A model generated the notes under the pieces. That model had not been told where the DNA came from and ran no database searches. It saw nothing but the letters and a program-made list of their open reading frames with translations. From Gonocerus acuteangulatus (taxonomy: Eukaryota; Arthropoda; Insecta; Hemiptera; Coreidae), in assembly GCA_946811695.1 (NCBI GenBank), contig OX328125.1, positions 100,052,643-100,116,642 of the forward strand: DNA of 64,000 nucleotides. Direction: 5' to 3'. Numbering within the stretch: position 1 is the first letter of the stretch; the number at the start of each line of letters is the position of its first letter. A program made the position numbers and the translations under genes. Positions 21,418 to 33,116 of this stretch are shown in pieces.

Positions 21418-22385
21418 TTGACAGAACGGAACTATCACACATATGAAAAGTTAAAAAACCTCAAGGCAGGGTCTGCACAGTCTATTTATAGTAGACCCAC
21501 TGTATGTGAAGGAAATGTCCTCTTGTCCACACATCACTCCCGGCCTCATTGGTCTGTACACTTAATCTATTTGGTTTTATCATTCTACTTTTACGCTATC
21601 CTAGCGGCGGCCCACAGCATGAACGAGAAGGGAGCATGTGGGAAGAAGATAAACATCCTTACGGACAGTCAGGCTGCAAGCAAAGCACTGAGGAGTCAGG
21701 AGATTAACTCTAGAGTGGTGGACGAGTGTCAGTCAAGGCTTAATCGGTTGGCAATAAATAATAAGGTTGTCATTTATTGGGTACCAGGGCATAGAGACAT
21801 CCCAGGTAATGAGAGGGCAGACAGGCTGGCTGGGACAGGAGCGGTAGTGACGCCTGTGGGTCCAATGTCTTTTGTGGGATTATCAATGGCCTGTGCCAAG
21901 GAAGCAATAGCGGCAAAAGCCAGAAAGGACTTTGGAAAATTATGGGAGGGCCGGAAAATAGCCCATATGAAGTCCTTTATAGATCTTAACAAACTTGGTA
22001 AAAAGGACATTTTTCTGGAGATGACCAGAAAAGACCTGAGGGAGACGGTCGCAACGGTCTCAGGTCATTGTACGATGAATAAGCATATGTATGTTATGAA
22101 GATGAAATCTTCCGGTATGTAGGTGGTGCAAGGACAAGGAGGAGACACCCAATCATGTTACATTTGATTGTGTAGCATTGGAAGGGAGGCGGTTCATGCA
22201 TTTTGGCAGCCTTGGAGAGGATGAGATCAGGAGGTCGGCTGAAGTCTGGCATTATCTGAGATTCATCAGGAGTTTGAGAGAAGCGTAAGCAGGCACACAG
22301 GACTCGCACAATAGGACAACGGCCGAGGTGCACCCCGTGCTGGCGGGGGTTATTGAGTCATAATCTAATCTAATCTAATCTAATC
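21418..22385 (+). pseudogene. Non-LTR retrotransposon, RNase H domain to 3' end
   Basis: The frame from about 21600 encodes an RNase H domain: NILTDSQAASKALRSQEINS (second catalytic Asp in TDSQAA), VIYWVPGHRDIPGNERADRL (His and Asp of the active site). It continues to GHCTMNKHMYVMKMKSSG, stops once (TAG near 22120), then in another frame gives RWCKDKEETPNHVTFDC, the C-terminal Cys-His knuckle, and ends REA-stop near 22288. The 3' end is (AATCT)n, 22361-22386. RNase H plus the knuckle plus a short tandem tail suggests an R1/I-type LINE. 5' truncated and frameshifted. It lies in the receptor intron opposite to the gene. Confidence 0.85.
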
Positions 22386-22635
22386 TATCATTCTACTTCG
22401 GTGGATTGTACAGTTCAACCCTGGCCTCAAGGATCTCCCAATTCTGGTGAGGAATGTCTCAAGATTTAGACTGGGCAGTCCTTGTAATCTTGAGATATTT
22501 CTCGCCGTGTATGGACACCCTTACAATTATGAGTTATTGTCAAGTTCCACTATCATCTTATTGTTCCATGAGATTGGAACATGTTAAATGGGCTTTATTG
22601 ACTTAGATGCTATAGACTTAACAAATTTATCATAC

Positions 22636-22887
22636 CAACAAACCAAGGGTTCCTCTTGTTGTTCTCTACCGTAAGGTTGAGGAAGTATTCTTCGAACCCG
22701 GCTACAGGATTGGCCTGTGGTTGCACAGACAGGGTTCCTTCCACCTCGGCTTCATTCCCATTGGACACCAGATCCCTGGCAGACCAGCCGTCTGAGCCAA
22801 TCCAGGAGAAGCTACCTACAGCCTTGCAGCGGCGCACTGCTTTCATCAGCTCAGCTACTTCTTGATCCGAGCCGAATATTATCACAC
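22636..22887 (-). CDS. mGluR: Metabotropic glutamate receptor, exon 3 (ligand-binding domain)
   Basis: 252 bp: acceptor ATGTTTGTAG before 22887, donor GTATGA after 22636, phase 1 both sides. It encodes VIIFGSDQEVAELMKAVRRC, KAVGSFSWIGSDGWSARDLV, SNGNEAEVEGTLSVQPQANP and FEEYFLNLTVENNKRNPWFV. The 'WIGSDGW' Asp binds the ligand alpha-amino group in mGluRs and the Arg five residues on (DGWSAR) matches Arg323 of mGluR1; both are kept. An N-glycosylation sequon (NLT) is present. Confidence 0.95.
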
Positions 22888-23059
22888 CTACAAACATAAA
22901 AATACTATTCAACAACAACAAAATATGAGTAATAGTAATTTTCGTTTTATCGCTAAGAAACTCAATATACAATATACCAATCTTATAAACGACATTTTAT
23001 AGGAATACAGCGTAATGGTGTCATTAAAAGTTCGCGAGTGACATTGTTGTTACCTATTT

Positions 23060-23200
23060 TATTGAAATTTTAACGTCCACTTATACCCAATAAATATTTT
23101 CTGGACGGAAAATATGAAAGAAAAGCCATCACCCCTAGTGTGAATCAAACCATAGGCTGGAAAAACAAATTCCTGAGCACTCACTGCTACCGGGTCTCCT
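23060..23200 (-). repeat. tRNA-derived SINE (family 1), diverged
   Basis: In minus orientation it reads 'ggagacccggtagcagtgag', a B-box-like 'ggtttgattcac', 'ctaggggtgatggcttttct' and ends 'ggacgttaaaatttcaa'. Same layout as the family-1 copies but more diverged. Confidence 0.65.
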
Positions 23201-23528
23201 AGTGACATCAAAAATAATTATTATGTCATCTTATCGCATGATATAGTTTCACATTATTAACATTTTGAGTGTCTATAGGGTGAAAGTATTTATGGAATGT
23301 GTTCGTATATTGTGTGTGCATGTATTTATTGTGTAAAAGACCACCAAATAGTAAGAAATTACAGATTTATGGGTTATATGCGATTTTATGAATTACTCCT
23401 AGTGAATTGTGTAAATATGTAAAAAGATGACTTATTTAGGTTTAGTAGTAGTTTTAAGTTAGAGGCACTTCTGGTATTTGTTAATAAATAGTAACTAACA
23501 TAGATAGTATCTGTAATAATATTTTAAC

Positions 23529-24036
23529 GGGTCGAGATTAGCGCACTAGTATAGTTCTCGTCCAATGTACTGGAAGATCTGAGTACAAAACTCGGGCGCG
23601 GAGTAAAACTTCTATCTTCTAGTGCCGTCGTTCGTGGGTTGGAGTCGGGGTCCCAGATCGTCCCTAGGTCCATCAATCCTCTAATTTATTTAATTATGAA
23701 TACGGGAGACCCGGTGGCCGTGAGGGTTAAGGCCTGAGCACTTATCACTCCCTACCAAGGGTCGTGGGTTCGATTCCCACTAGGGGTGGTGGCTTTTCTT
23801 TCGAAAAGAGAAAAGGCATCACCCCTATCCTGGCTAGAAAAGGGTGGTAACCTATAGATAACCCGTCCTAAAATTCTTAGTTAATAATAAATGGACGCTA
23901 AAATTTAAATAAATAATTATGGATACCTGCAAAGGGGAAAATCAGGTGACCGGAACACAGAGCTGGCCACACTATCTCCACGGTGTGCCGTATGGTCAAG
24001 AATCAGAAACCTGTAAAGTTTCTGCCCCTCTGGGCA
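23529..24036 (+). repeat. tRNA-derived SINE (family 2) split by a nested SINE
   Basis: The head 'gggtcgagattagcgcacta' and first half of the body run to about 23703; the second half resumes at 23915 with 'gatacctgcaaaggggaaaa' and ends 'tctgcccctctgggc'. A family-1 SINE occupies 23704-23914. Confidence 0.82.
23704..23914 (+). repeat. tRNA-derived SINE (family 1), nested, with target duplication
   Basis: Complete family-1 copy with perfect B box 'ggttcgattcc' (23767-23777). Flanked by a 12-bp direct repeat with one mismatch (aattatgaatac, 23692-23703; aattatggatac, 23915-23926). Nesting shows that family 1 was active after this family-2 copy landed. Confidence 0.88.
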
Positions 24037-24458
24037 AAAACAAAATTTAAGGCCCCGTATTCCCTTGGATTTAAAGTAAGTGAATAAAGACGAGAGAAAA
24101 TGTTGTATGCACAACATTGGAGATGTGAGAACAATAAATCTTGCGGAAGGTTCTCCTACGTCCCATTCGGATGTACGTAGCTTTTAGGCTACTTACGAGA
24201 CATCCGAGGATGCAAAACATTTAGAGGCGTTTTAATAAATCTACGCAAGAGAAAATTGTTGAACTTTTGAGTCATTGTATATTTTAATATAATATTTGTT
24301 TCACTCGTTGCCTTGCTGCAGAATTCGCTTAGTTTACGCGCCACAATCCTGGTGAGCTTTAACACTACTTGCTGATGGTATTCCGAAGATGTTACATAGT
24401 TTAAACACATGATTTTATGGATTATAATAAATGATTAAATTAGTGTCAGTTTTGAGGT

Positions 24459-24552
24459 AGTTTGTCATATAGAGTTAAAGAGTTTGTCATATAGAGTTGA
24501 AGAGTTTGTCATATAGAGTTGAAGAGTTTGTCATATAGAGTTAAAGAGTTTT
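24459..24552. repeat. 22-bp tandem repeat, about four units
   Basis: Units of 'agtttgtcatatagagttga', with period 22 and A/G variation at one position. Confidence 0.92.
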
Positions 24553-24650
24553 GTTATAGCTGTTTTAATTTTGCTGGGAGTGTTACAAGTTAGTTGGAGA
24601 GGACTCCGATAAATCATCCTGCAAATTTGAATAGGTTCTCGTCAGTTCGA

Positions 24651-24673
24651 TGGGGGGGGGGGGGGGGGGGGGG
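24651..24673. repeat. poly(G) tract
   Basis: About 22 consecutive guanines, a possible G-quadruplex former on the plus strand, in receptor intron 2. Confidence 0.9.
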
Positions 24674-25464
24674 TCAGCCCTCGTGGCATTTCCCGCCAGT
24701 TTTCTCCTCAACAATTAATCAATGTCAAAACTTATTATTTCTCTGTTTTCACGGCCCATGGAATAGAAAAAAAACTTGATGGGGATCTGAATTTATTGGG
24801 ATGCCTCCAGCCGCCAATCCTAGAATAAAATACCAGCAATATATTCTTTATTGCTTTTACTTCAAGTTTTTTACAGCTTTTGGGGGCTTTTTCGTTAAGG
24901 GAGTATAACTACCTTGTAATTTTGTTTTCCCATTTTTTTATGGGCATAAATGTTTCCTTAATTATTCAAAAGAGATATCCAAGAGAGTTTAAGTGGCGTA
25001 AAAGTTTTTATATGCCTTTACACTCATTGCCAGCGGCCCTCCTTCAATACAACAAGAAATTATGAAAACATTTAAAAAGGAAAAAAAAATGAACATGTCA
25101 GTATATTAAACTTTAACGTTTTCCCCTCATAATCCATTACCATGTTGATTACCAAATGTAATCCCATCTGCTCTACATGTTTTAGAATCTTCTGGTGCCT
25201 CTTCAGGAGTTTATAGCTAAAAATATTTCTGGTCACATCACTAAAAATTATAGACAACACGTTGGATGATGAGGTGCCAAGAGGGCCTGAAACATGTGAA
25301 GCACTGAACGAAGGATTTGGAGCAGAAATAACGGTTAGTTTTTATTATTCGCCGTCCGCCACATTTTAGTAATTTTCGTTAAAAGCAAATCGACACCTCG
25401 TCCATTATTGCTTGGCTGCTTTCAGGTTTACTGAAAAATTGATAACATAAAATGAACTACTCAC

Positions 25465-25609
25465 CTTTAGCTCGTGGTTTCGTTTGAAGTTTTTGTATTA
25501 TGCTGTCATAAACAGTTTGTTCTGCAACTCCTGAATCCTTGACTAGTTTTTCCTTTATAGCTATGCATATTTCATATTTTGCCAGGAGAACTTCCAGTTC
25601 TTCAAATGC
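25465..25609 (-). CDS. mGluR: Metabotropic glutamate receptor, exon 2 (ligand-binding domain)
   Basis: 145 bp: acceptor TTGTTCTAG before 25609, donor GTGAGT after 25465, phase 0 in and phase 1 out. It encodes AFEELEVLLAKYEICIAIKE, KLVKDSGVAEQTVYDSIIQK and LQTKPRAK. It links lobe 1 to lobe 2 of the Venus-flytrap; 'AFEE...ICIA..EKL' is characteristic. It has no Met and no long ORF, and was found by following splice signals. Confidence 0.94.
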
Positions 25610-25834
25610 CTAGAACAAATTGGACGTCAGCAGAAATTAGTGTAAGATCACATCAGTTTGTAAATGGAAGATTGTAGAATATATTGTAGATAATGCAATA
25701 TTTACAAGACCTATTTTTCTATTCATAATTTCATTATAGAATATTATTTTCTGCACACTTTGTGATTTGCTGATGTGATGGGGCACAACTTCTTCCAACA
25801 CCATCGTAGAATTACGTTTAAAGGACTTCCACAA

Positions 25835-26455
25835 TCGCTGAAAAGAGGGAAGTGGGAAACGTGAAGCTGCACATTTTCAAGGTCATAAACCTACCTACTC
25901 TTCTATATGGAAGCGAAAGCTGGGTCCAACTGGACAAGCACTTGAGCCGAGTAACAGCCGCAGAAATGAGATACCTGATCTGGTTAGAAATCAGCGAATA
26001 AGAGAGGACCTGGGAGTTTCAGCTGTAAAAGAAGCGGCCCAAAGAGGCAGCTGAAATGGTTTGGCTAGTTTTGTCGATTGGAGGAAGATCGAAGGAAGTT
26101 ATTCGAAGCTAGGCCAACTGGAATGCGTTCGCGGGGCAGACCCAGGCTAACGTGGACAGATCTTATCTCCAGGCTGGGGCAGCAAAGAGGACACGTACTG
26201 ATTGCCATGAAGTTGCTGGGCCAAGGACCGTGATGCGTGGCTGGCATGGACTGGGGTACGTTCCAAGCTGAAAGGCGCAAGGAGGACCAAGAAGAACAAG
26301 GACTTCCAGGGTCTACCAAGTTCACTCTTACTCCATCCGATGTCTTGACTCTTGGGGAGAACGGATACCAGACTATTGTAACATCTCACTTTATTTTTTG
26401 GCTGAGCGAATAATTTAAAACCCACTGGCATCCCAAAGAAGAAAAAAATCTGAAT
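25835..26455 (+). pseudogene. Non-LTR retrotransposon (RTE/CR1-like) ORF2 C-terminal relic
   Basis: The plus strand reads KLHIFKVINLPTLLYGSESW, VQLDKHLSRVTAAEMRYL, then REDLGVSAVKEAAQRGQLKW, IFEARPTGM-like text and SRGRPRLTWTDLISRLGQQR with frameshifts. This is the familiar 'LLYGSE.W......L...EMR.LR' to 'GRPR..W.D' tail of RTE/CR1-type LINEs. It ends with 'cccaaagaagaaaaaaa'. Fragmentary and dead. Confidence 0.75.
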
Positions 26456-26459
26456 TGCA

Positions 26460-28430
26460 GGAACTGCGCCATCTTAGCACGTTTCCATTATCTTTGTATC
26501 CGTAGCGTCATTTGGAAAAATTGGAATAGATATATTAAATATTTTGTGAAACATTTAAACAACTTCTGTAGTGATATACCAGAGATTGTTTCTCGTTTTA
26601 CGCATGTTATTTTCCTGGAAAATACATTATACTGCTAAAATCAATTACAAAATCAAAGAACAATAAAAAAAAAAACTGAGTAAAACAAAAACAAAGAATC
26701 AATCAAAGCAACTAAACACTTTGGACGTCTAAGCACTTATTTCTCCTACTGAGGTGGTAAGCTTTGGAATGCACACTGTCCACTTACCAGGACTTCCCAA
26801 CCGTTTTCGAGTTATTTAAGAAATTATACAAAATTCCCAAAACTGCTCATGTGAGTTAATACATTTTTAAACTAAAGAAATAGCAAAAAATAAAAAAAAA
26901 TATGATGCCCTGGTGGGCTCAGATAAAAGCGGAGGGCGAAAAAATAATGTACTATAGGTACTACCCAGATATATAGTAATTAGAATAATCAGCCTTACCT
27001 TTAGGACATTCACCTCCAGGTACACGGCATTGAAGGGTGAGAAGAAAGGAAGAGGTTTAAGGAGAGGATTGAGGGAATTATAGTAAAATCTCACCATTCG
27101 CCGAGGCAGCAGCCTGCAGAATAAAAGCTGGATAGAATGCACCGAGGGACAACTTCGTAACGCCAAGGGAAGCAGAAACCAGAAACAAGGGGAAGGAACA
27201 CCGAATGTACTGTGTTGGGAGCACTCGCCACAGGGGAAGTTAGAACCTCTCTATATCACTTCTAGCCCGGGCGGAAAAGCGTGTGGTGTCTTCAAGATAA
27301 TTAAAAAAAATTGTGTAATTTAAAAACATAAGTGAACCCCTTCACATAAAAATAAAATACTATTCAACGCGTCCGAACAATACGAAAGAATGTTCTAGCC
27401 GTCTCGTCGAAGTTAACAATGACACATGAAATGATTGATGTCTCGGAGACGTCATTGTAGGTCAAGAAGTTAGAATTGAAAATATATTTCTAAACAAGAT
27501 ATTTGTATTTTTAGCGTCGGGTAAATATGCTACTCCAAAGATCGGAAAGAAAAATGTGAAATTTTCTAAGAACCTTTACAAAAGGCCGATGAGACTGTGC
27601 CAGGGCACTGGTCCAAAGACGCCGGCTCAATGGAGGATGAGAAATTACGGGATAGGAACCAGAAACAATATCGGCTCCTTATCTATATTATCGATTCTCA
27701 TTGATCATCAGTGCATGTTAGTCTGCTAGCTCTATATCTGGGGTTGTGGGTACGATTCCTACTCGGATGGAGGCTTTTTTTTTTCTTCAAAAAGGCTGAA
27801 ACAACATGAAACAAGCAAGAACATTTTATAGCCATTAGATTACCCATTCTATTTTAATAAGGGTTAAAACTATTGGATTAAAAGTAGTTTCATTTGATTC
27901 CTTATGCAAAATTACTTTTAAAAAGTTCAGGATGTTTTCAGTGACAAGGAGGATTTTAATCTACAGCCAAAGCCAGGCACTCCCTCTAATGTGTCCTCCT
28001 TTGAGGCATACTCACCTTGCCAAAACGTACCCTGGAGTTCATTGATCAGTGCTTTTGGCAGATTGCAACTCTGCGGAAAAACCTCTAGAGGCTTAAATGT
28101 GACTGTAATTTTACATTTTAGTAAATTTCAATCCAAAATGACAACTTTCTTATTTGATAATTATTTCATTGGTTCTATAAAAAAAGGTTTCTTAAATAAA
28201 GTATTATTTAGCGCGTTTCCTACCGCCTTCCTTAGACTTACCTGTATGGGTTAATAACCCAGAATATGTATAAAGTACTCTTATACATATTAAAACAAAT
28301 CTATGGGCCATTCTTCTGAGGCAAAGATGAATTATTTTTCTTTTACCGCAGCGTACTAGGTTTGGACGCAGCTGATTGCAAATAGGACTTCCATATTAAT
28401 GAGTAATCCGAAGAAGGTTAAATGTGATCA
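26460..28430. other. Receptor intron 1, mostly unassigned
   Basis: AT-rich sequence without recognisable genes. Around 27710-27790 a piece 'ttgtgggtacgattcctact' followed by 'ggaggcttttttttt' resembles the B-box region of the family-1 SINE. Confidence 0.4.
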
Positions 28431-28460
28431 GTATTTATTTATTAAAAGACAAAATATTAC

Positions 28461-28631
28461 CTTGATCCCATAATTGGACTCCTCGTAGACAATGGATACA
28501 TAAACCCAACCCAACCTCCTGACAAGCTCAACCATCGCCTGGACTTGGTGGTGGTCTGAAGGAATGGTCCGGGTGAAATATTCGAACCTCTGCTTGTTGG
28601 ACAGTTCCGGGGAAGTCGAGAAGTAAGACAC
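28461..28631 (-). CDS. mGluR: Metabotropic glutamate receptor, first exon found (ligand-binding domain)
   Basis: 171 bp, 57 codons: acceptor TTTCCTTCCAG before 28631, donor GTAATA after 28461, phase 0 both sides. It encodes VSYFSTSPELSNKQRFEYFT, RTIPSDHHQVQAMVELVRRL and GWVYVSIVYEESNYGIK. The Thr in 'STS', the Asp in 'PSD' and the Tyr in 'NYG' align with alpha-amino/alpha-carboxyl contact residues of mGluR1 (Thr188, Asp208, Tyr236). Because the exon is phase 0 and begins mid-domain, at least one further 5' exon (signal peptide and start of lobe 1) must lie upstream; I found none up to 64000. Confidence 0.95.
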
Positions 28632-29309
28632 CTGGAAGGAAATCAAGGTTAGTATTTCATTGGGAAGAAGGTCTTTCATTGTTCTAGCATCAATGAAACA
28701 ATTTGAAGAAGAAAAAATAATTGTATATATGCTCTGGCAATAGAAATAATGAGCCAGAAATGGTTTTAAAAACAATAAAACCTACTTTAAACAAGTTTTT
28801 AAAACATTATGTGGCCTATGAATTGATATGATGAAACTACAGACCACTGGAGATGGATCATTTGGCTCTGCAAAACCAATCATAATTTAATTTGAGGACA
28901 GCTCCACCCTGACTGCGTAAGAAGTTGGGGAACTTATGACTCTCTTCCTAGCTTCTCCATAGGACAGCACCATCTTCTTCAAGATCTGTGTCACCGTGAT
29001 ACAGATTGGCGTTCAATATTTCCTATTGGTTATCTTTTGAAGATTATACCAATTAACAATAAACTAAGAACTATTAAACCCACTATTACTGGCTTGTGTA
29101 CATCGTACAGGAACTCACGCAAAGAAGAAGTAGTCCTTGCATGGACCGATTTACTTTGTGAAGGAAGCCATTATATAGACAACACATTGACATATTGAAA
29201 AAAAAAAAGTAATATTCTCGAAAAAATATTGACGTCACTAAGAGCCTGGGGCAAATTATAACAGTAAATTTCACTTCTTTTTACAATAATTTTATTATTA
29301 TTTTGTTAG

Positions 29310-29365
29310 GTTTTTTTTTTTTTTTTTTTTTTTTTCTTATGCATCGGCTCTGAAGCCATTTGCAC
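29310..29365 (-). repeat. Short 5'-truncated SINE tail
   Basis: Poly(T) followed by 'gcatcggctctgaagccatt'. The 8-bp direct repeat 'tttgttag' flanks it (29302-29309, 29366-29373). It resembles the 3' ends of the family-3 copies. Confidence 0.5.
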
Positions 29366-30132
29366 TTTGTTAGTGTTGTTTGTTTGTCTTGTTGCACTTT
29401 GCATTTTTTATTACATTTATTAATTTATTTTATATTTTACTGAGTGAGTTTACATACTCACTCAGATGTGTTTTCGGAGTGGTATCGCTTATCGCGTCAA
29501 CATAAAAGTAGGAAAATTGACGTAAAAGTGCTATTCGCCATTGACACAGAGCATCATCATCCTCAATAAATAATAATTTAATTTGTGAAATGAATGGGTC
29601 ATTTCTGACAACCATCCAGATTAGGATCACAAACGATATCAGCATAAACTGCATGCTGCTTATCAAGACCCAAAATCTTCAGAAGCAAACGACGATACCT
29701 ATGTACACTGATCAGGCCTTTTGTGCATGTCAACACAACTTATGAGGACCACACATTAGGACAACACAAGGAGAACAATAAATCTATACAGAGCTTTCTC
29801 CTTCGCACACAAATTTTTCGATGCAAAATTGTATTTCTGTAAGATTATACGCTTGACGTAGAGATCCGACCCCATGCACACTTCCAGAGTAGACTTTCTG
29901 TTTGCTAAATTGGATCCTTGGAAGGTGGAGTGTGGTGCTCTAACAAACAGGGACTAGGTTTTTAACTTAGTTAAGGACTTCAACTTGTCTAGACTTCTAT
30001 ACCTCCAGTTCCTGATTACAGGCTCGCCTTACTTCTTGTTAAGTAAAACTTTACCAGTCATTTATTTTTCTTATAAATTAATTCTCAGTCTCCTTTAAAT
30101 GTTGATAAAGGTCATGTAGAACGCTTAGAGAA

Positions 30133-30806
30133 TTGTGATGTAACTACATGTCGTTCCTACCGTGTCAAACTCCATTGTGATGTAACTACATGTCGTTCCT
30201 ACCGTGTCAAACTCCATTGTGATGTAACTACATGTCGTCCCTACCGTGTCAAACTCTATTGTGATGTAACTACATGTCGTCCCTACCGTGTCAAACTCCA
30301 TTGTGATGTAACTACATGTCGTCCCTAGCGTGTCAAACTCCATTGTGATGTAACTACATGTCGTTCCTACCGTGTCAAACTCCATTGTGATGTAACTACA
30401 TGTCGTCCCTACCGTGTCAAACTCCATTGTGATGTAACTACATGTCGTCCCTACCGTGTCAAACTCCATTGTGATGTAACTACATGTCGTTCCTACCGTG
30501 TCAAACTCCATTGTGATGTAACTACATGTCGTCCCTACCGTGTCAAACTCCATTGTGATGTAACTACATGTCGTTCCTACCGTGTCAAACTCCATTGTGA
30601 TGTAACTACATGTCGTCCCTACCGTGTCAAACTCCATTGTGATGTAACTACATGTCGTCCCTACCGTGCCAAACTCCATTGTGATGTAACTACATGTCGT
30701 CCCTACCGTGTCAAACTCCATTGTGATGTAACTACATGTCGTCCCTACCGTGTCAAACTCCATTGAGATGTAACTACATGTCGTCCCTACCGTGTCAAAC
30801 TCCATT
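30133..30806. repeat. 42-bp minisatellite, 16 units, open on the minus strand
   Basis: The unit contains 'gtgatgtaactacatgtcgt' and 'ccctaccgtgtcaaactcca'. Units differ at a few positions (c/t in 'gtcc/gttc', single changes elsewhere). Period 42 is a multiple of three, so the minus strand stays open as a 14-residue repeat (MEFDTVGTTCSYIT) for 226 codons. There is no evidence of transcription or splice sites; the frame is probably incidental. Confidence 0.97.
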
Positions 30807-31596
30807 GACGAAGTAATATATAGAAAAATGGTCTTATTCGATACTTTATTTAATTAAAGGCTATTCTATAAAGGGGTTAGATTTGTGACTATTTGCGACA
30901 AGCCGTAACGCCCACAATCCAAGAGAAAAGTCTCAAATCTGAAAAACGAGATTTGTCATATTCGATAGTTTGACATGGTAGGGACGATGTGAGAAATATA
31001 TCTTTCTCGTGTGTTGATTGTTCAATCCAGTTTATATTATAGGGTACTTACGTATTAGCTTCAACGCAGGTTAAAGAATCGGCTCCCAGAGATCTGGGTC
31101 ATCACCGGGTCAGAGATCTGGATCAAGGCGTCAATTCAGTTTTTGCCAATATGGCGACGGGATTATCAACGATTTGGGTTGACTAGAGTTTCAATATAAT
31201 CTTGAGTGAGCGAAAACGCGTAGAACTGTTAACTCTAGAACGGCACACTTCTAAAAGTGAACTTAATCTGACACTCTGGGGTGTGGTACATATAATTTGA
31301 TATAAAATATAAGTGATAAGACCTACAATGATTATAATGTATTTTAAAATATCTAAGTAGTCTAGGAAACAAAAATAAATCATTTCAAAATGGATAATGT
31401 TCAGATGTATTTCCAAAAATCTCGATATTGTAAAATTTTACGATCCAACTGGCTGCAAAATAAAAAAAAAATCAATTTTCTTCCTAAATAACAACATAAT
31501 TTGTATTGCTCTTAAACACATAAAAATAATAAGTAAAAGATTTATAAAACGTGGCGGAAAAGTCATTTTTTGAATTAAATAGTAATAAAATACAAA

Positions 31597-32512
31597 GTGG
31601 TGGTCCTGAAGGGATCTCTGTCACTCACTACATGCAGACATATTGCTGGCCTGTGTTTGTTGCAAATAGCTCGCTTTCATTGCATACATAGTGGTGGTCC
31701 TGAAGGGATCTCTGTCACTCACTACATGCAGACATATTGCTGGCCTGTGTTTGCTGCAAATAGCTCGCTTTCATTGCATACAAGTAAAATACAAAGTGGT
31801 GGTCCTGAAGGGATCTCTGTCACTCACTACATGCAGACATATTGCTGGCCTGTTTGCTGCAAATAGCTCGCTTTCATTGCATACAAGTAAAATACAAAGT
31901 GGTGGTCCTGAAGGGATCTCTGTCACTCACTACATGCAGACATATTGCTGGCCTGTGTTTGTTGCAAATAGCTCGCTTTCATTGCATACATAGTGGTGGT
32001 CCTGAAGGGATCTCTGTCACTCACTACATGCAGACATATTGCTGGCCTGTGTTTGCTGCAAATAGCTCGCTTTCATTGCATACAAGTAAAATACAAAGTG
32101 GTGGTCCTGAAGGGATCTCTGTCACTCACTACATGCAGACATATTGCTGGCCTGTTTGCTGCAAATAGCTCGCTTTCATTGCATACAAGTAAAATACAAA
32201 GTGGTGGTCCTGAAGGGATCTCTGTCACTCACTACATGCAGACATATTGCTGGCCTGTGTTTGCTGCAAATAGCTCGCTTTCATTGCATACAAGTAAAAT
32301 ACAAAGTGGTGGTCCTGATGGGATCTCTGTCACTCACTACATGCAGACATATTGCTGGCCTGTGTTTGCTGCAAATAGCTCGCTTTCATTGCATACAAGT
32401 AAAATACAAAGTGGTGGTCCTGAAGGGATCTCTGTCACTCACTACATGCAGACATATTGCTGGCCTGTGTTTGCTGCAAATAGCTCGCTTTCATTGCATA
32501 TAAGTAAATTTC
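31597..32512. repeat. About 105-bp tandem array, nine units, with higher-order structure
   Basis: Unit starts ('gtggtggtcctga') at 31597, 31691, 31796, 31899, 31993, 32098, 32201, 32306 and 32411, giving lengths 94, 105, 103, 94, 105, 103, 105, 105. The 94-105-103 triplet (302 bp) therefore occurs twice before three ordinary 105-bp units. Plus-strand frames are open through the array but lack any known domain. Confidence 0.97.
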
Positions 32513-33116
32513 CTCTTTCCAACCTCTATCCTTTCACAAAACGAACTTCACTCATGTTTTTCTTGCCTCTAAAGCCCATCAATTGCTTAGCACACGTATT
32601 TTGTTTCGGTAAAATAAACAACAAACTAGGAAATCGCTTAGCAACAAAGAAAGAAACACCAATGTACAAAGAATGGCGTTCTAAATAGAAAGGGGACAAG
32701 ACGTTTTCTAAAAACACAACGGCCAATAGAATTGCTCGTAGGAATAGACCAATAGAAATGCATTATCCATGATCCAGATGTCTGAACCAGACCTACATCT
32801 TTAACCTGCATTGAAGGTAATAGTACCTATTATAGACTTAAAAATAAACATTTTTTGTTGTATTTGTGTTATAAATGCTGAAAAAAAAGAAGATTGAAGG
32901 TATGATAAACAATTCTTCTGCAAATGATGGGTTTTATAACCTGTTCATAAAGATGGAAAACTTCAATTCCGCATGCGCGGAATTTGGAGAGAACTATTTC
33001 CGACGATTTCGCCATTAGCAGATTCCCATTTCAAGAAATAACACTCTACGTGAAACTAATAAAAACTGATGTCTCGTTTAGGATCAAGGAAGGCTTTAAG
33101 AGGTCAAATAATTTAG
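32513..33116. other. Unassigned stretch between tandem array and fold-back repeat
   Basis: Nothing recognised on either strand apart from short homopolymers. Confidence 0.4.

Noticed and set aside
22094..22333. Minus-strand 79-codon frame
   Set aside because: Antisense of the LINE C-terminal Cys-His region.
24189..24410. 73-codon minus-strand frame
   Set aside because: Looks mildly protein-like but matches nothing and does not fit the receptor's exon chain.
30125..30805. 226-codon open frame as a repeat-protein gene
   Set aside because: It exists only because the minisatellite unit is 42 bp; no splice sites, promoter or non-repeat flanking coding sequence were seen.
31597..32512. CRISPR-like array
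   Set aside because: Direct repeats are contiguous tandem units without unique spacers, in a eukaryotic context.
31597..32688. Several overlapping plus-strand open frames of 90-231 codons
   Set aside because: They are shadows of the 105-bp tandem array in different frames, with no known domain.
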